Positions 1 to 7,484 of a stretch of DNA of 23,958 nt are shown here, piece after piece. The position numbers and the translations under genes were made by a program. Every line of letters starts with the position of its first letter. Within the stretch, counting starts at the first letter, position 1. The stretch is from Candidatus Bathyarchaeota archaeon (GTDB taxonomy: Archaea; Thermoproteota; Bathyarchaeia; RBG-16-48-13; GCA-020355125). The notes beneath the pieces are model-generated. The model saw only the letters and a program-made list of their open reading frames with translations, made no database searches and was not told the origin of the DNA. Location of the stretch: the NCBI GenBank assembly GCA_030671165.1, contig DAOVAG010000001.1:1-23958 (forward strand), read 5' to 3'.

Positions 1-230
1 TCTACTGTCCAACAATTAAGGATAAGATTTCTGATTCAAAGATACAAGAAGGTGTGAACTCAATCCCAGAAATTGTGATTAATGGAATTTCCCTCCGCAG
101 TGTAAAGAGGGCTATGAAAGAAGCTATTTTTAGTGTGAAAGATATGAAAGGCGTAGTAAAGATCACAGCAGGAAACTATGGTGGGAAACTTGGAAAATAT
201 AAAATCTTCCTCAGAGAGTTGTTCTCATGA
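1..230 (+). CDS. ftr: Formylmethanofuran:tetrahydromethanopterin formyltransferase, C-terminal part
   Basis: Only the last 75 codons are present; the gene enters from the left edge, reading from base 3 to the TGA at 228-230. The end of the protein carries VVKITAGNYGGKLGKYKIFL, the highly conserved C-terminus of Ftr. Ftr moves the formyl group between formylmethanofuran and tetrahydromethanopterin in the cytoplasm. The step belongs to methanogenesis or, in non-methanogens, to the archaeal methyl branch of the Wood-Ljungdahl pathway or C1 oxidation. The stop overlaps the start of the next gene (ATGA), so the two are probably co-translated. Identification rests on the C-terminal signature only; the catalytic part lies outside the window. 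Confidence 0.88.
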   Translation, partial: YCPTIKDKISDSKIQEGVNSIPEIVINGISLRSVKRAMKEAIFSVKDMKGVVKITAGNYGGKLGKYKIFLRELFS

Positions 231-1129
231 AAATGGATGTTATCGGCTTTGGTGCCTTAAATGTTGACAAACTATACAGAGTCAAGAGGATAGCGGGAGC
301 TGGAGAAGAGAGCTTCATAACGTGTTATGGTGAAACACCTGGTGGATCAGCTGCGAATACAATAGTAGGATTAGCTAGGTTGGGGATTAAAGTAGGTTAT
401 ATTGGAAAGCTTGCCAATGATAGAGAGGGAGAGATACAGTTAAAGAGCTTAAGGGAAGAAAAAATTGATATTACAAATGTGATAATTTCGGAAAAAGGAA
501 AAAGCGGTACAGTGATGGGGTTCGTTGACGAACACGGAGAAAGAGCCCTCTATGTCAATCCTGGAGTTAATGATACTATAAAATTTAATGAGATCGATGA
601 AGCCTATATTAAAAACACAAAATTTCTACATTTCACATCTTTTGTAGGTAAAAAACCTTTCAATGTTCAGAAAAAAATCATAAAAACCTTATCAGAGGTC
701 AAGTTAAGCTTCGATCCAGGAGAACTATACATGAGAAAAGGTTTCACCTCTTTGAAACCAATCATTAAGAAAAGTTATGTATTATTCCCAAACGAACGCG
801 AATTAAAAATGCTCACCGGTAAAGATTTTGAAATGGGTGCAAAATTTTTACTCAAGAATGGTGCCCAACTTGTCGCAGTAAAGTTGGGTAAAAAAGGGTG
901 TTATGTCACCGACGGTAAAGAGAAGTATCTTATTGATGCATATAATGTTAAGGTAGTAGATACAACTGGAGCAGGTGACGCTTATTGTGCAGGTTTCCTC
1001 TATGGTCAAGTAATGGGCAAGGATCTGTACACTTGTGGAAAGTTAGGGAATTTCATCGCATCATGTAAGATCCAGAAAAAAGGTTCAAGAGAAGGGTTAC
1101 CAACACGTTCAGCTTTAAGAGAAACATAA
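227..1129 (+). CDS. PfkB-family carbohydrate or nucleoside kinase
   Basis: A 300-residue ribokinase-fold sugar kinase of normal length for the family. The N-terminal part has GFGALNVD (7-14) and the substrate-side glycine motif PGGSAANT (38-45). The C-terminal part has DTTGAGDAYCAG (245-256), in which GAGD forms the anion hole and Asp251 is the expected catalytic base. It should phosphorylate a sugar or nucleoside hydroxyl with ATP. The substrate (ribose, nucleoside, fructose or 2-keto-sugar) cannot be read from the sequence. ATG at 227 overlaps the ftr stop by 4 nt; a second ATG at 233 would remove only two residues. Coupling to ftr is suggestive of a link to C1 or methanopterin metabolism, but that is inference. 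It converges on the aminotransferase gene. Confidence 0.9.
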   Translation: MKMDVIGFGALNVDKLYRVKRIAGAGEESFITCYGETPGGSAANTIVGLARLGIKVGYIGKLANDREGEIQLKSLREEKIDITNVIISEKGKSGTVMGFVDEHGERALYVNPGVNDTIKFNEIDEAYIKNTKFLHFTSFVGKKPFNVQKKIIKTLSEVKLSFDPGELYMRKGFTSLKPIIKKSYVLFPNERELKMLTGKDFEMGAKFLLKNGAQLVAVKLGKKGCYVTDGKEKYLIDAYNVKVVDTTGAGDAYCAGFLYGQVMGKDLYTCGKLGNFIASCKIQKKGSREGLPTRSALRET

Positions 1130-1135
1130 CAAGGA

Positions 1136-1156
1136 AGAAACTAAAAAAATGTTTCT
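1136..1156. terminator. Candidate bidirectional terminator hairpin
   Basis: The gap between the convergent kinase and aminotransferase genes has an inverted repeat AGAAAC (1136-1141) / GTTTCT (1151-1156) around an A-rich loop. A T-rich stretch (ATCTCTTTTAT) follows on the plus strand. The stem is only 6 bp. Archaeal termination mainly needs a U-run, so the T-rich tail may matter more than the hairpin. Confidence 0.35.
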
Positions 1157-1164
1157 AATCTCTT

Positions 1165-2337
1165 TTATGTAGAATCGTAAAAATCGATAGCTGCTCCAAC
1201 ACCTGAATTCGATTTATGATAGCCTTCTTTTCTTAAGGTTCGCTCTAATGCTTCTAAAAGTAGTATGACATTCTTCTCAGTAGAGTTTCGTCCCATCAAT
1301 CCAACTCTCCAAATCTTACCTTTCAACATTCCAAGACCTCCACCAATCTCCAGATTAAAACAATCGAATAACATCCGTCTAACATTGACATCTGTTATAC
1401 CTTTAGGAATCACAACAGTGTTTAGACTTGGAAGACGATAATTCTCTTGAGCGTGCATTTCTAACCCCATCGCCTCTATGCCTTTAATAAAAGCTTGACT
1501 GTTTCTACTGTGCCTAATTAAGCGATTTTCAATACCTTCCTCATGAATTATCCTTAAAGCCTCTCTTAAAGCGTATGTCATTGAGATTGGTCCCGTATGG
1601 TGGTAAACCCTCTCCTCAGTCCAATATTTATTAATCAATTGGAGATCCAAATAAAAGCTCTGAATCTTGGTCTTTCTATTCTGAATAGCATAGAGGGCAT
1701 TATTGCTTAAGGTAATAGGAGCCAATCCAGGTGGGCAGTTCAAACATTTCTGTGTTCCACTATAACAAATATCTATACCCCAAGCGTCTATATCTAATTT
1801 GCATCCTCCAAGAGACGTTACTGCGTCAACAATTAACAAGGCATCATAACTTTTAGCTAGCTTTGATAGTTCTTTTATTGGTTGTTGTATACCTGTAGAG
1901 GTTTCTCCATGTACAATAGCAATAGCTTTAGCATTACTCTCTTTCAATGCTTCCTCAACAGATTCATTAGTGATAATTTTTCCCCATCCTGCATCTATCC
2001 TGATAGGTATTCCACCGATTCTCAAGACAAGTTCGTTCATTCGTTCTCCAAAGAATCCGTTAACACAAACAAGCACTTCATCTCCAATCTCAATAACATT
2101 ACAGAGAGCGGCTTCCATTCCAGCCATACCTGACCCTGGAATTGGAAAAGTGAACTCATTCTTCGTCTTGAAAACGTATTTTAAAAGATCCTTAGTTTCA
2201 TCCATGACTTTTAAATAAAAAGGGTCCATATATCCCACTAGTGGAGAAGATAAGGCTTTCAACACTCGTGGATTGACATTACTAGGTCCAGGTCCTAGTA
2301 AAAGTCGTTCGGGTGGATTTAGTTCATTAAAATGCAT
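1165..2337 (-). CDS. Class-V aminotransferase, serine/alanine-glyoxylate type
   Basis: A 390-residue PLP enzyme of fold type I. Near the N-terminus is LLLGPGPSNVNPRVL, typical of alanine-glyoxylate and serine-glyoxylate (or serine-pyruvate) aminotransferases. The PLP-phosphate region is PGSGMAGMEAA, the Asp that pairs with the pyridine nitrogen is in LLIVDAVTSLGG, and the Schiff-base lysine is in YSGTQKCLNCPPGLAP (Lys197 from the chosen start). It would transfer an amino group between alanine or serine and glyoxylate or pyruvate, linking glycine, serine and C1 metabolism. I chose the ATG at 2337 because it sits directly before the conserved core; a GTG at 2346 in the same frame would add three residues. 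The exact donor and acceptor are not decided by the sequence. Confidence 0.88.
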   Translation of the reverse strand: MHFNELNPPERLLLGPGPSNVNPRVLKALSSPLVGYMDPFYLKVMDETKDLLKYVFKTKNEFTFPIPGSGMAGMEAALCNVIEIGDEVLVCVNGFFGERMNELVLRIGGIPIRIDAGWGKIITNESVEEALKESNAKAIAIVHGETSTGIQQPIKELSKLAKSYDALLIVDAVTSLGGCKLDIDAWGIDICYSGTQKCLNCPPGLAPITLSNNALYAIQNRKTKIQSFYLDLQLINKYWTEERVYHHTGPISMTYALREALRIIHEEGIENRLIRHSRNSQAFIKGIEAMGLEMHAQENYRLPSLNTVVIPKGITDVNVRRMLFDCFNLEIGGGLGMLKGKIWRVGLMGRNSTEKNVILLLEALERTLRKEGYHKSNSGVGAAIDFYDST

Positions 2338-2507
2338 ATAGATCACTAAATATAATCCAAAATTATGAATATTAATACTTTTTCATATTCACATCTATCT
2401 TTCGTTAAAAGAACGACTATTAAATTGAATCGGCTTTTTTTATTAAAACTTTAATCTAGGTTATCTGGCGAAATATGAAAATAATGGAAAAATACAAACA
2501 TAAAAGT

Positions 2508-2921
2508 TTAGGAGAGATTCAAAGTGCTCATAGCAGCTTTTACTGGAATCGATCCAATCACCTTAAGGTGATATCTATTAGCCGTTCCACCACTACTCTG
2601 AAGAGTAATGATCCGTTTAGTTTTAAAAGATGCTACCCTAGCTTCTATAACTGTTCCAAACCCAATCAGAAGATTAATATTTGCTGAATAAGGCGTGATT
2701 AGAGCCAGTGAGTATCACTATACAACGTGCTTAGAATAATTCTTTTTGTCACGAGGGATAATACAAGTGACGAACCATCCTTATCCTTAGCACTCTCACT
2801 TGCTACCTCTATAACACCGCATAAACATCAAGTTATGAGAATTACCCTCCACGAAGCGTTATTTCCTTTCCTATTAATGAGGATGTCTCATAGATTTGTT
2901 AAATGCTTTAATTTCTACCAT
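2508..2921 (-). pseudogene. Decayed minus-strand gene with frameshifts and stops, possibly DUF371 family
   Basis: This region has no intact gene, but the minus strand reads as protein in adjoining frames. Segment 1 starts at ATG 2921 (MVEIKAFNKSMRHPH) and hits TAA at 2876. Segment 2, another frame from 2878, gives NRKGNNASWRVILIT, a TGA at 2828-2830, then CLCGVIEVASESAKDKDGSS and LVLSLVTKRIILS, ending at TAA 2699-2701. Segment 3, a third frame from 2714, includes LLIGFGTVIEARVASFKTKR, IITLQSSGGTANRYHLKVIG and SIPVKAAMSTLNLS, then TAA at 2508-2510. Joined length is about 133 residues. HP near the N-terminus, a CxxGV-like motif, and the ending with NR-L-V then KAA loosely recall the archaeal DUF371 (COG2090) family as I remember it. 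That assignment is tentative; the broken-gene reading is firmer. The cause could also be assembly or sequencing error. Confidence 0.5.
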
Positions 2922-3083
2922 ATCCAATTACAAAGATTAGTTTGACAAGCAATTCTGAAGACCTATAACATCCCGTCCAAGCTCTAATAATTATATACTT
3001 ACATCAAGAGATAGATGAATTTATTAAATATAATATTCTGAACCAATCTAAAAAATCTTAATAATTTGTTGATGCTTGTAAGG

Positions 3084-3092
3084 TTTTATAAA
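3084..3092 (+). promoter_or_regulatory. TATA box for moaE
   Basis: TTTTATAAA lies about 105 nt before the moaE ATG. Transcription would start near 3113-3118 and leave a leader of about 80 nt. The element also separates the active moaE unit from the decayed gene upstream. Prediction is from sequence only. Confidence 0.4.
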
Positions 3093-3196
3093 CTACATTT
3101 ACTTGAAAAAATTCTTATGAATGAAAAACATCCCTTTTGTTAAGTAAATGAAATAGAGAAATTGTTTAAAGACATACAAGGTTTAGGTCATTCTTT

Positions 3197-3640
3197 ATGG
3201 TAAATATTAAACGGACAGGAATGGACAAAAAAGGAATGTTATCCCTTCAAGATTTGATTAATTTCGCTAAACAAAATCCAAAAAGCAATGAAATTGGTGC
3301 TATCGCAACTTTTACAGGAGTAGTAAGAGGGTATACTCATGAGGGGGATATTGTACAGAAACTTGAGCTGGAAGCTTACGAAGAAGTAGCAGAACATGCT
3401 TTACAAACTATATCTGATGAGCTTAGAAGAAAACCAGGAATAGTGGACGTTCTGATACATCACTTAATTGGAACATTTACAATAGGGGAAGAAATGGTTT
3501 ATGTAGTGGTTACAGGAAAATCGAGGAAAGTAGTTTTTTCAACATTAATAAAGGCTGTAGAGAGATACAAACATGAGGTTCCAGTGTGGAAGAAGGAATA
3601 TTTGAAAGATGGAAAGAACTATTGGATTTCAGAGAAATAA
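3197..3640 (+). CDS. moaE: Molybdopterin synthase catalytic subunit MoaE
   Basis: A 147-residue MoaE of usual length. Together with thiocarboxylated MoaD it inserts two sulfurs into precursor Z (cyclic pyranopterin) to make molybdopterin for Mo or W enzymes. Visible family motifs are GAIATFTGVVRG (34-45), LELEAYEEVAEHAL (56-69) and IGTFTIGEEMVYVVVTGKSR (91-110). The C-terminal YKHEVPVWKKEY has Lys125 and Lys132 spaced exactly like the E. coli catalytic pair Lys119/Lys126. ATG 3197 follows a weak GGT-type ribosome site; the core begins soon after, so other starts (ATG 3221) are possible. Candidate MoaD partners are encoded at 8316 and 8743 on the other strand. No moaA, moaB, moaC or moeA is in the window. 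Confidence 0.95.
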   Translation: MVNIKRTGMDKKGMLSLQDLINFAKQNPKSNEIGAIATFTGVVRGYTHEGDIVQKLELEAYEEVAEHALQTISDELRRKPGIVDVLIHHLIGTFTIGEEMVYVVVTGKSRKVVFSTLIKAVERYKHEVPVWKKEYLKDGKNYWISEK

Positions 3641-3732
3641 TGTACTCTAAAATCTATACTGAATCATCGATCTATAAAATTTAGTTTAAGAATAAAACTT
3701 GATATTAAAAGCAAACCTTGAATGGAATAGAT

Positions 3733-3981
3733 ATGGGTGAATTACGAGTAATCGGAAAGTCATCAACGGTGATGGTGGGAGATAACGTTAAGGGAGATTT
3801 ACGGATTATTTGGAAGAATAATAATGTAGAAGAAGTATTTTTTGCAAAGAAGATTTTCAATGAATACATACATCAAGGTTGGATTGCAATTGGTGAGATA
3901 GCGGGTAAGAAAAAACAAATTTTCATCTTTGATCCAAATCTTGAAAAAATTATTCTCGCACCGTTAATGGTAGGTGGATAG
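3733..3981 (+). CDS. Small conserved protein ending in Gly-Gly; possible ubiquitin-like or sulfur-carrier protein
   Basis: An 82-residue protein (87 if the upstream TTG at 3718 is used; I prefer ATG 3733, MGELRVIGKSS). I do not recognise a named family with certainty. The C-terminus is FDPNLEKIILAPLMVGG: a hydrophobic strand, a proline and a terminal diglycine, much like MoaD, ThiS and SAMP proteins. The residue pattern suggests strand (STVMV), strand (DLRIIWK), helix (VEEVFFAKKIFNEYI), strand (WIAIGEI), strand (KQIFIFD), strand (KIILAPL), which fits the order of a beta-grasp fold. It lies 92 nt after moaE on the same strand, and an E1-like enzyme is encoded at 7485. A role as an adenylated sulfur carrier or protein modifier is inference. 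Confidence 0.6.
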   Translation: MGELRVIGKSSTVMVGDNVKGDLRIIWKNNNVEEVFFAKKIFNEYIHQGWIAIGEIAGKKKQIFIFDPNLEKIILAPLMVGG

Positions 3982-4166
3982 AATTAATCTTTGTAAGAGA
4001 AGAGAATGAAGGGATAATATCATCAGTCCGTTTGATTGAAAGTAAGTATCAGTTTGAAAAGATTATGTAGCATAAGGGTTTCGAAGTGGTGAAAAAATAG
4101 TAAGTTAGAAAAAGAAGCTATGGTAATAGATAGACATAATTATGTTAATAATATTTATATTAAATA

Positions 4167-4409
4167 ATGTTTTTGATGTTATCTAGTGTATTATGTGAAG
4201 AGTGTTGTGGTGTACTCGGATATAATAAGATAGAAAGCTTGAGTGAAAGAATAGATATATTAATGGCTCGACTTTGTCGCTCTTGCATAATGGATGACTA
4301 TGGTTGCCTCAATAATAAACCTAAGTTCATAAAATTAAAAGAAGGCTTAATTTATATCACTCCCCGACCTAAAAGGACGCCGCATATGGAGAAACAAAAT
4401 GAGGATTAA
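4167..4409 (+). CDS. Small Cys-rich, probable zinc-binding protein upstream of guaA
   Basis: An 80-residue protein with two cysteine clusters: Cys10/13/14 in LCEECCGVLGY and Cys37/40/47 in CRSCIMDDYGC. This spacing (CxxC, about 23 residues, CxxC) is typical of a zinc ribbon or a small zinc-knuckle domain. The second half is basic (KPKFIKLKEG, PRPKRTPH) and might contact nucleic acid. I cannot name a family. It ends 14 nt before guaA on the same strand and is probably co-transcribed with it. ATG 4167 follows an AT-rich TATA-like stretch (4151-4160); ATG 4176 is another possible start. Function unknown. Confidence 0.6.
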   Translation: MFLMLSSVLCEECCGVLGYNKIESLSERIDILMARLCRSCIMDDYGCLNNKPKFIKLKEGLIYITPRPKRTPHMEKQNED

Positions 4410-4423
4410 CATGGCGAGTAATT

Positions 4424-5968
4424 ATGAAACTTGATACAATTCTTGTCTTAGATTTGGGTGGGCAATACTGTCACCTTATAGCTAGAAGAATACGAGAACA
4501 GCAAGTATACTCCGAAATAATTCAATGTAACGTAACACCAAAAGAAATTGAAACGTTAAATAAAAAGATGAATGTAAAAGGACTGGTCCTATCTGGGGGA
4601 CCATCTAGTGTTTACATGAAAAATTCGCCAAAAATTGATTCACGAATATTAGATTTGAATATTCCCATTCTAGGGTTATGTTATGGTCATCAATTAATAG
4701 CTTATCTTTCACATGGAAGGGTAAATAGAGGAAAAAAGCGGGAATATGGTATAACATATGTTACTTTGGATAAGCCAGTAGGGGTATTAAAGAACTTAAA
4801 TCAGAGAGAAAAAGTTTGGATGAGTCATGAGGACATGGTTTTTGAGCTTCCTGAAGAATATGAAATATTAGCTCATTCGGATAGTTGTCCAATTGCGGCT
4901 TATCGGCACAAGAAAAGACAAATCTATGGTCTACAATGGCATCCAGAAGTTATCCACACGGATAATGGTACACAGATATTAAAAAATTACATCTTCGATA
5001 TATGTAATTGTCAGGCAAATTGGAAAACAGAAGAATTCGTCGAAAAGACGATAAAAGAAATAAAAGAAATAATTGGTAACAAGAAGGCTATTTCTGCATT
5101 AAGTGGAGGAATTGATTCAAGTTTAGCTACTCTTTTAGCATCAAAGGCAATAGGAAAAAATGTGAACGCGGTTTTTGTTGACCATGGTTTTATGCGTGAA
5201 GGAGAAGTGGATTTCGTAAAAGAGGTATTTAAAGAACTCAATGTAAAATTAACTCTGATTAATGCAAAAAAACGATTTTTTAAAGCATTGAGAGGGATTG
5301 GAGACCCTGAAAATAAAAGAATAATTATTGGGCGTGAATTCATAGCGGTTTTTGAAGAAGTCGCCAGGAATATTAAGGCGGAGTATTTGATACAGGGAAC
5401 AATTTATCCTGACAGAATCGAATCTGGAATTAGAAATAACTCAGAAAAGATTAAGACTCACCACAACGTGGCTGGTATACCCTCAAAGATTGATTTCAAA
5501 GGAATAGTTGAACCTTTAAAGGATTTATACAAAGATGAAGTCAGAAAAATCGCTGAGACTTTAGAGTTACCTCGAAAAATTGTTTGGAGACAACCCTTTC
5601 CCGGTCCAGGTTTAGCAGTAAGAGTAACCGGTGAAGTAACAGAAGAAAAAGTCGACCTTGTTAGGAAAGCGGATAAAATTGTTGAAGAAGAGATAGATAA
5701 AAGCGGAATTAAAAGAAAGTTATGGCAGTACTTTGCTGTTTTAATTGACACAAAATCTACTGGGGTGAAGGGAGATTCTAGAGCATATGGATATACCGTT
5801 GCAATAAGAGCAGTTGAAAGTAAAGAAGCCATGACAGCTAGCTTTGCAAAGATCGAATATGATGTCCTAGAGATAATGTCTACAAGAATAACTAATGAAC
5901 TGCCATCCGTTACCAGAGTCGTATTCGATATAACCCATAAACCTCCGGCAACAATCGAATGGGAATAG
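4424..5968 (+). CDS. guaA: GMP synthase (glutamine-hydrolysing), fused two-domain form
   Basis: A 514-residue enzyme that converts XMP, ATP and glutamine to GMP. Domain order: class-I glutamine amidotransferase (about 5-190) with nucleophile Cys86 in LGLCYGHQ and His173/Glu175 in WHPE; ATP-pyrophosphatase (about 205-390) with the P-loop SGGIDSS (227-233); C-terminal dimerisation domain with PFPGPGLAVRV and the ending KPPATIEWE. All key residues are present and the length is standard for fused GuaA. Many archaea (for example Methanocaldococcus and Pyrococcus) encode the two parts as separate proteins, so the fused form is informative about lineage. It heads the run guaA-hisH-hisF on the plus strand, all connected with glutamine amide transfer. 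The ATG at 4424 gives the canonical N-terminus ILVLDLGGQ. Confidence 0.97.
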   Translation: MKLDTILVLDLGGQYCHLIARRIREQQVYSEIIQCNVTPKEIETLNKKMNVKGLVLSGGPSSVYMKNSPKIDSRILDLNIPILGLCYGHQLIAYLSHGRVNRGKKREYGITYVTLDKPVGVLKNLNQREKVWMSHEDMVFELPEEYEILAHSDSCPIAAYRHKKRQIYGLQWHPEVIHTDNGTQILKNYIFDICNCQANWKTEEFVEKTIKEIKEIIGNKKAISALSGGIDSSLATLLASKAIGKNVNAVFVDHGFMREGEVDFVKEVFKELNVKLTLINAKKRFFKALRGIGDPENKRIIIGREFIAVFEEVARNIKAEYLIQGTIYPDRIESGIRNNSEKIKTHHNVAGIPSKIDFKGIVEPLKDLYKDEVRKIAETLELPRKIVWRQPFPGPGLAVRVTGEVTEEKVDLVRKADKIVEEEIDKSGIKRKLWQYFAVLIDTKSTGVKGDSRAYGYTVAIRAVESKEAMTASFAKIEYDVLEIMSTRITNELPSVTRVVFDITHKPPATIEWE

Positions 5969-6011
5969 AAAGATAGCTAAAAAGGGGGATGGAGATATCA
6001 CCGTCAAAATA

Positions 6012-6593
6012 GTGATAATTAACTACAAGATGGGAAATGTTAGAAGTGTATACAACGCTTTGAAATATTCAGGAGCAAAACCAGTGATTGCAAATTATCC
6101 ATCTGAAGTAAAAGGGGATAAAATCATAATTCCAGGAGTTGGCGCATTCGGAGAAGGAATGAAAAATTTGAATCCTTTCATACCTAAAATACGGCAGTTT
6201 GTAGCCACAAATACGCCCATATTAGGAATATGTTTAGGTTTACAGATGTTTTTCGAAGAGTCTGAAGAAGCACCAAAAGTAGAAGGATTAAGATTACTCA
6301 AAGGAAAGATTATAAAAATTAGGACAAAGCTGAAGTTACCTCAGATCGGATGGAATTATTTGAAGATTAGAAAAGAAAATTGTCCCTTGTTTAAAGATAT
6401 TGATAACGGATATGTTTACTTTGTACATTCTTATCATGCGCTTCCAGAAGAGGATATAGTAGTGGCTACAACGGACCATGGTACTGAAATAAATGCAAGT
6501 ATATGGAAGAACCAACTTTTTGGAACGCAATTCCATCTAGAGAAAAGTGGAAGAATGGGTTTACAAATTTTGAAAAATTTTGTGGAGTTATAA
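6012..6593 (+). CDS. hisH: Imidazole glycerol phosphate synthase, glutaminase subunit HisH
   Basis: A 193-residue class-I glutamine amidotransferase. It starts with [13 protein letters not shown], matching the HisH N-terminus. The nucleophile is Cys74 in LGICLGLQ, and the triad is completed by His175 and Glu177. The usual FHPEKS motif reads FHLEKS here: proline is replaced by leucine between the two catalytic residues. It supplies ammonia to HisF in histidine (and AICAR) synthesis. The start is uncertain: GTG 6012 fits the family N-terminus, but the purine-rich GGGGGATGGAG (5984-5994) is further upstream than ideal, so a non-standard start a few codons earlier is possible. It lies 43 nt after guaA and 2 nt before hisF. 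Confidence 0.9.
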   Translation: MIINYKMGNVRSVYNALKYSGAKPVIANYPSEVKGDKIIIPGVGAFGEGMKNLNPFIPKIRQFVATNTPILGICLGLQMFFEESEEAPKVEGLRLLKGKIIKIRTKLKLPQIGWNYLKIRKENCPLFKDIDNGYVYFVHSYHALPEEDIVVATTDHGTEINASIWKNQLFGTQFHLEKSGRMGLQILKNFVEL

Positions 6594-6595
6594 AA

Positions 6596-7420
6596 ATGCT
6601 TTGTCGAAGAATTATTCCCTGTCTTGATTGTGACCTCGCTTTTACAGAAGGAAGAGTAGTTAAAGGAGTTGAATTTAAAAAAATCAAATATGCAGGAATT
6701 CCTTGGGAACTGGCAACAAAATATTATGAAGATGGTGCCGACGAGATAGTTTTACTCGATATAACAGCAAGCCAAGAAAAAAGAGAAACTATGATACATG
6801 TAATAGAAAAAACATCAGAGAACGTTTTTGTTCCACTAACTGTAGGTGGGGGTATCAGAACAATTAAAGATGCGAGGAAAGCATTCAATGCAGGTGCTGA
6901 CAAAGTATCAATAAACACAGCAGGTATAGAAAAACCAAATACCATAAATAAAATTACAAAATATTTTGGAAGTCAAGCATGTGTGGTTGCAATCGACGCA
7001 AAACGAAGATATATAACAGAAATTGAAGACACTACTGATAAAATTATTGTAGAAACTCCAGAAGGCCCTTGCTGGTTTGAATGTTCCATATACGGAGGTA
7101 GAAAATTTACCGGTATAGATGCGGTTAGATGGGCAATGGAAGTAGAAGAGAGGGGGGCTGGAGAAATTTTACTCACAAGTATGGATAGAGATGGAGTAAA
7201 AGAAGGGTATGACATACCTTTAACACAGACAATAAATGAAATAGTGAATTTACCGGTGATAGCTTCTGGTGGGTGTGGAACCCAAGAACACATATTAGAA
7301 ATATTTCAAAAAACAAAGACTAGCGCTGCTTTAGCAGCTAGCATTTTTCACTATGAAACGTATAGTATAAAAGAAATTAAAGAATACCTTAGGAAAAGAG
7401 GAATTGCACTAAGATCATAA
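6596..7420 (+). CDS. hisF: Imidazole glycerol phosphate synthase, cyclase subunit HisF
   Basis: A 274-residue TIM-barrel cyclase, slightly longer than the usual 250 or so. It starts as [13 protein letters not shown], the canonical HisF N-terminus. An in-frame extension back to 6503 would run through hisH and is not real. Catalytic Asp11 (CLDCD) and Asp134 (VVAIDAKRR) are present, as are the phosphate-binding GGGIRT (84-89) and the late SGGCGT. With HisH it turns PRFAR plus ammonia into imidazole glycerol phosphate and AICAR. Differences from the family include YAGIPWELA where DAGDPVELA is usual. ATG 6596 lies 2 nt after the hisH stop, so translation is likely coupled. No other his gene is nearby. 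The conserved GGRKFTG and LLTSMDRDG argue for true HisF rather than the WbuZ-type sugar-amidation paralogue. Confidence 0.93.
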   Translation: MLCRRIIPCLDCDLAFTEGRVVKGVEFKKIKYAGIPWELATKYYEDGADEIVLLDITASQEKRETMIHVIEKTSENVFVPLTVGGGIRTIKDARKAFNAGADKVSINTAGIEKPNTINKITKYFGSQACVVAIDAKRRYITEIEDTTDKIIVETPEGPCWFECSIYGGRKFTGIDAVRWAMEVEERGAGEILLTSMDRDGVKEGYDIPLTQTINEIVNLPVIASGGCGTQEHILEIFQKTKTSAALAASIFHYETYSIKEIKEYLRKRGIALRS

Positions 7421-7484
7421 TAGAATACATATAACTTCAAAAATTACTTTGGTGTGAGTATTTTCAATTAATATAAGCTTTGAA

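Noticed and set aside
2475..2945. Two plus-strand open frames of about 70 codons in the moaE upstream gap
   Set aside because: Their compositions are not protein-like, and the minus strand of the same region reads much better as a decayed gene.
3981..4070. Short open frame (ELIFVREENEGIISSVRLIE) after the diglycine protein
   Set aside because: It has no start codon in a sensible place and only about 30 codons; likely chance in AT-rich DNA, although a frameshifted remnant cannot be excluded.
5011..5832. Minus-strand open frames inside guaA
   Set aside because: They are antisense shadows of a highly conserved gene; similar shadows in ilvD, cimA, ilvB and leuC were dropped for the same reason.
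6503..6595. N-terminal extension of hisF into hisH
   Set aside because: The frame is open but is antiphase to hisH, and the canonical HisF start ([11 protein letters not shown]) is at 6596.
6596..7420. HisF/HisH as a WbuZ/WbuY sugar-amidation pair
   Set aside because: Both catalytic Asp residues and the GGRKFTG and LLTSMDRDG motifs of true HisF are present, and no sugar-modifying genes are nearby.
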